From: Planctomycetaceae bacterium
GTDB taxonomy: Bacteria; Planctomycetota; Planctomycetia; Planctomycetales; Planctomycetaceae
DNA: 5,311 nt
NCBI GenBank assembly: GCA_003503535.1
Contig: DOCI01000024.1
Location: 18,679 to 23,989, forward strand
Reading direction: 5' to 3'
Within the stretch, counting starts at the first letter, position 1. Each line of letters begins with the position of its first letter. Shown one piece after another: positions 1-5,311 of the stretch. The notes beneath the pieces were generated by a model. It did not search any database. It had not been told where the DNA came from and saw only the letters and a program-made list of their open reading frames with translations. The position numbers were made by a program, and so were the translations under genes.

Positions 1-870
1 GATTCTGAACAAATCGCGATCGATGCACAAAAGGCCGCCTTTGCCCGCGTCAAAGAGCTCGATCTCATCCTATCCGATTACGATCCCGACAGCGAACTGA
101 ATCGACTCTGTTCGCAAGCCATTGCCGGACAGGCAGTTTCGATCAGTGAGGATCTGTTCAAGGTTATGCAGACTTCACAGCAGATTTCCCATAAAACTGG
201 CGGAGCATTTGATGTGACGGTCGGACATCTGACCGACTTATGGAGACGCGCGTACCGTAAGCAGAGTTTGCCGGTTGCGGAAGCTTTGCAGGCTGCCCTG
301 GAAAAAACTGAGTATCGTCTCTATGAATTGAACGAGGCAGAGCGGACAGTTACGTTTTTGAAGAACGATTTGCAACTCGACCTGGGAGGCATCGCCAAAG
401 GTTACGCAGCTGATGAAGCGATGAGTGTTCTGAAAACTCACGGCATTAAGTCCGCCTTGATCGACGCCTCTGGCGATATTGTCGTCTCAGCCGCTCCGCC
501 GGAAAAAGAAGCCTGGATCATTGCGGTTGCCCCACTGCGAAAATCAGATAACGATCCCGAAGTCTATCTCAAACTCGTCAACTGCTCGGTCGCGACCTCG
601 GGGGATGCGAGCCGTTATGTTGAAATTGATGGCGTCCGTTATTCCCACATCGTGAATCCCGAAACTGGTCTGGGGCTGACTACTCCGAGCAGTGTCACCA
701 TCATCGCCCAAACCGGCATCACCGCCGACGCTCTCGCTTCCGCGATTTCAGTCATGGGACCAAAAACCGGATTCTGTGTACTGAAGAAAGAACATGCAGA
801 AGGCTATGTTGTGATAGGCGGGAAGGAGAAGCCGGAAGTTTTCCAGACTGAGGGATTTCCTGAATATTGA
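1..870 (+). CDS. apbE: FAD:protein FMN transferase (ApbE family), 5'-truncated by window edge
   Basis: ApbE enzymes act on the periplasmic side. They use FAD and Mg2+ to attach FMN covalently to Thr/Ser of redox proteins such as Na+-NQR/RNF subunits. The reading frame is open from base 1, giving 289 visible residues against a usual total of about 320-350, so only the N-terminus (signal peptide or lipobox region) is missing. The internal ATG at 166 is not the true start, because conserved family sequence (S-D-Y-D-P-D-S-E-L-N-R-L) lies upstream of it. Landmarks in the visible fragment are TGGAFDVT at residues 66-73, LDLGGIAKGYAADEA at 126-140, TSGDASRY at 199-206, SHIVNPETG at 215-223, and the metal-binding segment ADALASA with Asp243. 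The usual Thr four residues after that Asp is Ser247, a conservative change. The flavinylated partner is not in the window; it may lie upstream or elsewhere. The family call is secure and the target is unknown. Confidence 0.95.
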   Translation, partial: DSEQIAIDAQKAAFARVKELDLILSDYDPDSELNRLCSQAIAGQAVSISEDLFKVMQTSQQISHKTGGAFDVTVGHLTDLWRRAYRKQSLPVAEALQAALEKTEYRLYELNEAERTVTFLKNDLQLDLGGIAKGYAADEAMSVLKTHGIKSALIDASGDIVVSAAPPEKEAWIIAVAPLRKSDNDPEVYLKLVNCSVATSGDASRYVEIDGVRYSHIVNPETGLGLTTPSSVTIIAQTGITADALASAISVMGPKTGFCVLKKEHAEGYVVIGGKEKPEVFQTEGFPEY

Positions 871-1006
871 GCAATGATTCTGCAGAAAGACATCGTGCAG
901 TCATCTTAATTAGCAATATTTAATTGAAGTAGCCACTATGCTATGCAAAATCTAACAGTTCATTTCCATCTCATCGACTTATCATTGCATTCGAGAGTCA
1001 AAAGTC

Positions 1007-2500
1007 ATGTTTAAATCCGTTGCACACCAGACACTCTGTTTTGCTTTCTCTTTTTTATCTATTGCAGCTTTACATGATAGTGCGAATGCCGAGCAAACTC
1101 ATCCGAATATTTTGTGGATAGTGGGCGAGAACTTTTCGAATGATCTGGGGTGTTATGGGCAGGCAAATGTTTCTACCCCCAATCTCGATGCTTTGGCAGA
1201 GTCTGGCATTCGTTACACGAATGCCTTTTCGACATCGCCAGTTTGTGCGCCGAGTCGTTCCTGCTTTATGCTCGGGATGTATCAAACGACAACCGACACA
1301 CACAACATGCGGTCGCATCGCGATGATGATTTCAAACTGCCACCTGGTATACGACCATTAACGCATCGTTTAAAAGACGTTGGCTACTACACCGCTAACA
1401 TTACCCATTTGGGGGATGTCGAAGTGGGAACTGGCAAGCTCGATTTGAACTTCGTTAACGAAGGCCAACTTTACGACACGGCACAATGGGACGATTTGAA
1501 ATCTCATCAACCGTTTTTTGCACAGGTCAATATGCCCGAAGCGGAGTATGATATCTATGATCGCAAATCAGCCGAGAAGGATCGCGTGAAATGGGTCGGT
1601 GAAGAGTGGCATCCTCAAATCGCAACTCCTGAAAACGTCACTCCACCCCCGTATTATCCCGATCATCAAATAGTACGAGAGGAATGGGCGCGGTATTTGA
1701 ATTCGATTAGCGGGACTGATATCCGCATCGGAAAAATTCTTCAGCAACTCAAAGCGGATGGACTCGATGACAACACGGTTGTCATCTTCTTTTCCGATAA
1801 TGGAAGGCTTACTGCGAGAGGCATTCATTGGCCGTTCGATCAAGGTTTACGAGTTCCGGTCATTATTCGAGATGCCCCCAATTCTCCCTTTCTCACCAGT
1901 CAGGAGTCGTCCGGCACTGTCAGCGATCGCGTGATCAGCCTGCTTGATATGACGGCGACAACACTTTCCATTGCTGGCATTTCACCGCCACTGGGTACGC
2001 AAAGCCGCATCTTTCTCGGGCCGAATGCCGATCCCCCGCGAACCTATGCGTTTGCGGCTCGGGACCGCATTGACGAAACGGTTATCCGAATGCGATCGGT
2101 TCACGACAACCGTTATCACTACATTCGCAACTTCACTCCCGGAGCCGGTTTCGAGACGTTAAATCGTTACAAGGAAAAATGTTTTCTCGTCAAACCACTG
2201 ATGCGTAAACTGAAAGCAGAAGGCAAGCTGACCGGTCCTCCATTGGAGTTGATGCAACCCTTTCCTGAGGAAATGCTGTTCGATGTTCAGGCCGATCCTC
2301 AAGAAATAAAAAACCTGGCCAAGTCTGCAGTTCCTGAACATCAGGCGGCTCTGGTTCGCCTGCGAGCCGCGCTCGACACGTGGATGATCGAATCTGGAGA
2401 TCGTGGTCATATTCCTGAACCTGCTGATGTGATCGCCCCTTTTGAAAAGGAAATGCACGACTGGTTCGGCACACCAGACTGGGCTGCAAAGCCAAATTGA
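1007..2500 (+). CDS. secreted Cys-type sulfatase, heparan N-sulfatase-like (S1 family)
   Basis: This is a complete 497-residue type I sulfatase, predicted to hydrolyse sulfate groups of a polysaccharide or glycan outside the cytoplasm. Residues 1-28 form a Sec signal peptide: a short basic start, a hydrophobic core at about 10-22, and cleavage after A-N-A (A28|E29). C80-A-P-S-R84 is the formylglycine motif, with Cys80 the residue oxidised by a sulfatase-maturating enzyme. S263-D264-N265-G266 supplies the second pair of metal ligands. The C-terminal part has the family's typical LFDVQADPQEIKNLA segment (424-438). Other active-site positions look altered: E41-N42 where Asp-Asp is usual, N-I-T-H134 where G-K-W-H is usual, and M-P-E178 where P-H-x-P is expected. 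A weak GAGAG precedes the ATG by about 9 bases. The gene sits 136 bp after apbE and 212 bp before the next gene, so it is probably transcribed alone. The substrate cannot be assigned. The alignment with human SGSH-like enzymes is from memory. Confidence 0.93.
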   Translation: MFKSVAHQTLCFAFSFLSIAALHDSANAEQTHPNILWIVGENFSNDLGCYGQANVSTPNLDALAESGIRYTNAFSTSPVCAPSRSCFMLGMYQTTTDTHNMRSHRDDDFKLPPGIRPLTHRLKDVGYYTANITHLGDVEVGTGKLDLNFVNEGQLYDTAQWDDLKSHQPFFAQVNMPEAEYDIYDRKSAEKDRVKWVGEEWHPQIATPENVTPPPYYPDHQIVREEWARYLNSISGTDIRIGKILQQLKADGLDDNTVVIFFSDNGRLTARGIHWPFDQGLRVPVIIRDAPNSPFLTSQESSGTVSDRVISLLDMTATTLSIAGISPPLGTQSRIFLGPNADPPRTYAFAARDRIDETVIRMRSVHDNRYHYIRNFTPGAGFETLNRYKEKCFLVKPLMRKLKAEGKLTGPPLELMQPFPEEMLFDVQADPQEIKNLAKSAVPEHQAALVRLRAALDTWMIESGDRGHIPEPADVIAPFEKEMHDWFGTPDWAAKPN

Positions 2501-2594
2501 ATAATAGAACTGGTCGCTGAGACCTCAACAGGCCGAATGAGAAAACGAAGAATACGGTAGTGGAATTCCGAATTAAATCGTGATGTTTTCCAAT

Positions 2595-2672
2595 ATTGAC
2601 TGTACTGTAAATGTTTCAACAAAAGATAGACCCTCCGAGAGTGACATTGACTGAAGGTTTTAAATGTTGACT
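2595..2672 (+). repeat. three direct TTGACT hexamers upstream of the small unknown gene
   Basis: TTGACT occurs at 2596-2601, 2647-2652 and 2667-2672, all on the + strand, within 77 bp of the 212-bp gap after the sulfatase. The first two copies share the 8-mer ATTGACTG. Each resembles a sigma-70 -35 box, but none has a good TATAAT-like partner 16-18 bp downstream. They could be regulator half-sites, -35 elements of an unfamiliar sigma factor, or chance. The spacings are 51 and 20 bp, close to whole helical turns, which is suggestive only. Confidence 0.3.
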
Positions 2673-2701
2673 TTCAAGAACAATCTGCCCTGCTTTCCTG
2701 C

Positions 2702-2715
2702 GAGGTTGTATTATG
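2702..2715 (+). promoter_or_regulatory. ribosome binding site and ATG start of the small unknown gene
   Basis: GAGG at 2702-2705 lies 7 bases before the ATG at 2713. This is good Shine-Dalgarno spacing, and it supports the short ORF as a real gene beginning exactly there. Confidence 0.55.
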
Positions 2716-3027
2716 GATCCATTCCGATTCGCTCCAGAATTATTTGAAATTCGTACAGAGGTCATGGAGCGACTGAGTGAAGAAGGTTTCGAGTGGTTGA
2801 GTCACTATTCTTCAGTCGATCCGATTCATGATGATTTTGGAATCGAGGTTTGCGGAATTCACGAGCAGATCGACGCGCAATTGATTTTGCTGCTTCTGAT
2901 CAGAATGTTCCCCGACTGGTCTCCTGGATGCCTGTGCTATAAAGACTATGGATGTGACCCAGGCTGGAAAGCAAAAGTCTTTCGTGATCCTCCACGGGAA
3001 CGGGAATGTTGGGAGACAGCAGGATAA
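2713..3027 (+). CDS. hypothetical protein, 104 aa, cysteine- and aromatic-rich
   Basis: I do not recognise this protein. It is 104 residues long, acidic overall in its first half, and has no signal peptide. One hydrophobic stretch (residues 55-65, A-Q-L-I-L-L-L-L-I-R-M) is short for a membrane span and more likely a buried helix, so the protein is probably cytoplasmic. It has five cysteines: C47, C73, C75, C81 and C99. Three of them fall in a short aromatic segment, C73-L-C75-Y-K-D-Y-G-C81, which could bind metal, although no standard zinc-ribbon spacing is complete. Tryptophans at 28, 69, 85 and 100 add to the impression of a compact folded domain. A GAGG ribosome site 7 bases upstream supports the start. 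Its TAA overlaps the start region of the following GT-C-like gene, so the two are probably co-translated. Reality as a gene is likely because of the ribosome site, the coupling and the non-random composition. Function is unknown. Confidence 0.75.
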   Translation: MDPFRFAPELFEIRTEVMERLSEEGFEWLSHYSSVDPIHDDFGIEVCGIHEQIDAQLILLLLIRMFPDWSPGCLCYKDYGCDPGWKAKVFRDPPRERECWETAG

Positions 3028-3029
3028 TG
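3011..3029 (+). promoter_or_regulatory. stop/start overlap (TAATG) with upstream GGGAG, likely translational coupling
   Basis: The stop TAA of the small gene (3025-3027) shares its last A with an in-frame ATG (3027-3029) of the membrane protein. GGGAG at 3011-3015 lies 11 bases before that ATG, and AGGA at 3021-3024 is too close to serve well. A competing in-frame ATG at 3006 has GGGA 6 bases upstream, at 2996-2999. Either choice makes the two genes overlap, which suggests translational coupling. Confidence 0.45.
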
Positions 3030-4700
3030 CCAGATGCCATGCCCCGGCTGGATTCCAGGCAGACTGAAAATTCAATTCACATGCGGTTTATGAAAAAAAT
3101 CATTCGTTCAAAACGAGCTCAGAATCTCGCAATCTCGATTGCGATCGCATGGCTGGGTGCGTGCTATTATCTTTCGATTCCCGATCCTCTCTGGTTGCCG
3201 GGAATCATTCCAGATTCGGCAGAGCCTTATTACGCGACTTTGAATTTGGCTCAGGGGAAGGGATATTTCATTCAACCGAATCCGGCAGGCGAATTCCTTC
3301 GTCCGCGGTACCCATTTGGATTCACCGTTTTCTTTCTCCTTCCACTCAAGTGGATCGGGTTGCCAAATGCCGCGTTATTCTCAGTGACTGAATTCTGCAT
3401 CATCGCCACGGCTCTGTTTGCCTTTCGGATCGGTTTGAAGGATGGCGGTCGGCGTGTCGCGGTGCCATTTGCAGTTGGTTGCCTGTTTCTGCCGGATTTA
3501 CAGCTCAATGCGCGAGAGTTGCTGTCCCATTGCCCGGCTCTGCTGTTGTTCATGGCAGCCTGGTGGGGACTGAATTCGCAAGATCGGTTTCGTATTTTTC
3601 TGGCGGGAGTCTTCTTGGGCATCGGTGTCACGGTGCGTCCAGCCGGTCTGCTGCTTGGCCTGACAGCCGGTTTGGCAATTGTGCTCGCCAATGGAATTCG
3701 CTGGAGAGATTCGGTGAAGCAACTTGTCTGGCTTGCTTTGGGGTCGGTTCCCTTAGTGATTGCACTGTTAGCCTTCAATAAAATGGAATTCGGAGGCTGG
3801 CTTCGAACCGGATACAGTTATCATTGTTCGGTTCCCTACGATTTTGGTTTTTTACTATTCAACTGGGATCCTGAATTTCTGGCAAAAAATGCTTGGGGTT
3901 ATCTGTTCCCTTATGGAAATTCTCAAATCATGATTTTCCTTTCGGTTCTGATTCTACTTTTTGCCGGAATTGGAATGCTGTCCCTCTTGAGAGTCTCTCT
4001 CCAGAAAAGTGACTGGCCAGCCGGTTTGACATTCCCTCTACTCTCGGCAGTCGCGATCTTTTTGTTTCATATTTCGCACGTATTTTTCAATCCCGCGTTC
4101 ATCTATATCACTTATATCGTGATCTTGTGGCTGGGCATCTGTGGGATTCTGGTTTTGTTTCGGCGCGTTGCAGGGATTCAACCGCTGCCTGGAATTGTCA
4201 CCTGGGTAGTGGTGGGGCTGATTGTCGCGGTTGGCTGCGGAAAATTATCGAGACGAATCAAGAAGGGAGATGGCTGGGACAGTCGCAGAGGGAATGCGGA
4301 AATCTTCCATACCATTCAGCCATTCATTCCGCAGCAGTGTCAAATTGTAGTTGGTCAAGGTCTCAATCCGCTGATTGCCAGATACGAACTCGTCAAGACT
4401 CCAGAACGAACCATGCTCACATTTGACCGCGGCGTGGAATACTCAAACAAAGTCATTAATCGCGAACCACCGGATGTTGATCTTGATGCAAATACACACT
4501 TTCAGAATCATCTTAAAGCTCTGGAGTGGGGTGGTGTCAAAATATTCCCAACCACATTTCAGGAAGATCCGACTCAGTTTCTCGATCAACCGTTGCCGAT
4601 CCTGTTTATTAATGTCGAGCTCAGTGAAATTGAAAAACTTGCCGGCGAACGAACAATTCAGCAGATAGTTGAGAATGTCTTTTTGCTGGAAGTGGAGTAG
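3027..4700 (+). CDS. polytopic membrane protein, GT-C / dolichyl-phosphate-mannose transferase-like (GT39/PMT_2-type)
   Basis: This is a 557-residue inner-membrane protein if it starts at 3027. Other in-frame ATGs are at 3006, 3081 and 3090; the last gives the natural-looking N-terminus M-K-K-I-I-R-S-K, but without a visible ribosome site. About eleven hydrophobic spans occur between residues 34 and 405, followed by a soluble C-terminal domain of about 150 residues. The large first external loop carries P-D63-S-A-E66, then a sequence like L-A-Q-G-K-G-Y and R-P-R-Y-P-F-G-F (92-99). This is the layout of GT-C glycosyltransferases, where an acidic residue in that loop is catalytic. The segment G-I-G-V-T-V-R204-P-A-G-L matches the GLxxGLAxxTRP-type span of PMT_2 proteins. 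Such enzymes transfer sugar from a polyprenyl-phosphate donor to a protein, lipid or glycan on the outer face. It probably forms an operon with the preceding 104-residue gene. Donor and acceptor are unknown. The fold-level call is fairly good; enzymatic activity is inferred. Confidence 0.75.
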   Translation: MPDAMPRLDSRQTENSIHMRFMKKIIRSKRAQNLAISIAIAWLGACYYLSIPDPLWLPGIIPDSAEPYYATLNLAQGKGYFIQPNPAGEFLRPRYPFGFTVFFLLPLKWIGLPNAALFSVTEFCIIATALFAFRIGLKDGGRRVAVPFAVGCLFLPDLQLNARELLSHCPALLLFMAAWWGLNSQDRFRIFLAGVFLGIGVTVRPAGLLLGLTAGLAIVLANGIRWRDSVKQLVWLALGSVPLVIALLAFNKMEFGGWLRTGYSYHCSVPYDFGFLLFNWDPEFLAKNAWGYLFPYGNSQIMIFLSVLILLFAGIGMLSLLRVSLQKSDWPAGLTFPLLSAVAIFLFHISHVFFNPAFIYITYIVILWLGICGILVLFRRVAGIQPLPGIVTWVVVGLIVAVGCGKLSRRIKKGDGWDSRRGNAEIFHTIQPFIPQQCQIVVGQGLNPLIARYELVKTPERTMLTFDRGVEYSNKVINREPPDVDLDANTHFQNHLKALEWGGVKIFPTTFQEDPTQFLDQPLPILFINVELSEIEKLAGERTIQQIVENVFLLEVE

Positions 4701-4719
4701 CTTGCTGAGAGTTTCAAGA

Positions 4720-5311
4720 TTAAAGATCGCGGAGGATATCGATGGCTCTGGGACTTTGGGTGTTGTGTTTTTTCATGTCGTAAAGTCGGCCTCGTAATTC
4801 CTGGGGAGGAGGCAGGGCCTCGGCGGTGTTATTTAGCGGGCGAAAAGCCAGGTCGAAGAAAAACGGGAGCATCAACAGATAACCCATCACCATAATTAAG
4901 AGGGGCTGATGAACGACTTCCCAGCGTCGTGTCAGATAAACGGCTCCTACGATAACCAGCAGTAACCAGAACCCGCACAGGACCTGAAAAATTAATAGCC
5001 AGAGTTCATGCACTTTGTCGACCTGGAAATAGGTAACACTCAAATACAGACACAGCGGACTAATGACAATCAGTGGAGCCAGCGATCCAAGTAACGGGGT
5101 GACATCGATCGCATCTTCATCAATCGTTGCTTCGCAAATGATCCCTACAGCGGCCATTAGCGTCTGGATCAGTCCCAAAACCGCCAGGCCGACGACTAGG
5201 AGATAGAGCAGATCGGAATTGACCCAGCCGAAAATCTGGTCGTAAAACGAGACAACTGCAGTCGCGGTCACCACGGAAATCGTTCCCGGATACTGGACTT
5301 TTCCCAGCAGC
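4720..5311 (-). CDS. multi-pass membrane protein of unknown function, N-terminus beyond right edge
   Basis: I do not recognise this family. The frame runs open on the - strand from the stop TAA (4720-4722) to the window edge, giving 196 visible residues. A GTG at 5274 with GGGA about 9 bases upstream could be the start of a complete 184-residue protein. However, there is no ATG, and the 12 codons before the GTG stay open (L-L-G-K-V-Q-Y-P-G-T-I-S), so a longer gene cut by the edge is more likely. In the visible fragment, four hydrophobic spans lie at about residues 32-59, 73-95, 103-126 and 135-156. An acidic loop (E-A-T-I-D-E-D-A-I-D) separates the first two. The C-terminal tail of about 40 residues is hydrophilic, with P-P-P-Q-E-L-R-G-R-L-Y and a final I-D-I-L-R-D-L. 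No catalytic or transport motif is visible. The gene converges on the GT-C-like gene with 19 bp between stops. Confidence 0.75.
   Translation of the reverse strand, partial: LLGKVQYPGTISVVTATAVVSFYDQIFGWVNSDLLYLLVVGLAVLGLIQTLMAAVGIICEATIDEDAIDVTPLLGSLAPLIVISPLCLYLSVTYFQVDKVHELWLLIFQVLCGFWLLLVIVGAVYLTRRWEVVHQPLLIMVMGYLLMLPFFFDLAFRPLNNTAEALPPPQELRGRLYDMKKHNTQSPRAIDILRDL

Noticed and set aside
166..870. ApbE beginning at the ATG at 166
   Set aside because: The frame is open to base 1, and conserved ApbE sequence is encoded upstream of 166. The true start is outside the window.
881..901. CTGCA/TGCAG inverted repeat after apbE as a terminator
   Set aside because: The stem is only 5 bp with an 11-base loop and no following T-run, so it does not meet the pattern of an intrinsic terminator.
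924..951. Possible promoter for the sulfatase: TTGAAG at 924 and CAAAAT at 946, 16-bp spacer
   Set aside because: Both boxes match the consensus only partly in an AT-rich patch, and planctomycete promoters are poorly characterised. The match is too weak to annotate.
2512..2524. GGTC-GCTGA-GACC hairpin just after the sulfatase stop
   Set aside because: It has only four stem pairs and no T-tract downstream. Such a hairpin is common by chance.
2190..2528. Overlapping - strand open frames across the sulfatase 3' end (also 2159-2458)
   Set aside because: They overlap a well-supported sulfatase on the other strand, have low-complexity or implausible translations, and show no ribosome site. They are shadows.
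3272..3778. Long 168-codon open frame on the - strand
   Set aside because: It lies wholly inside the GT-C-like gene. Its translation is Ser/Arg/Pro-rich with no domain, as expected for an antisense shadow of a hydrophobic coding region.

Overview
The window looks like ordinary chromosomal sequence from a planctomycete, probably a Gimesia/Rubinisphaera-type member of the Planctomycetales. That placement is an inference. It rests on a secreted Cys-type sulfatase of the divergent kind abundant in that phylum, a GT-C-like membrane protein, loosely packed genes with little operon structure, and moderate GC content. No rRNA, tRNA, transposase, CRISPR array or phage gene was seen.

Layout from left to right: (1) the 3' part of an ApbE-type FAD:protein FMN transferase on the + strand (1-870), cut by the left edge. 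(2) A 136-bp gap with an AT-rich patch. (3) A complete secreted sulfatase on the + strand (1007-2500), whose maturation Cys is intact but whose other active-site positions appear substituted. (4) A 212-bp gap holding three TTGACT hexamers. (5) A 104-residue cysteine- and aromatic-rich protein of unknown function (2713-3027, + strand). (6) A polytopic GT-C/PMT-like membrane protein (about 3027-4700, + strand) whose start overlaps the preceding stop, so the two are probably co-translated. (7) After only 19 bp, a convergent multi-pass membrane protein on the - strand (4720 to the right edge), with its N-terminus outside the window.

Functionally, the ApbE, sulfatase and GT-C products would all act at or outside the cytoplasmic membrane, on redox flavoproteins, sulfated glycans and lipid-linked sugar transfer respectively. 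Nothing in the sequence ties them into one pathway. The only convincing transcriptional unit is the small unknown protein plus the GT-C protein. I found no convincing new biological system. The points most worth following are the unusual active site of the sulfatase, the coupled small unknown gene, and a local excess of GAATTC.
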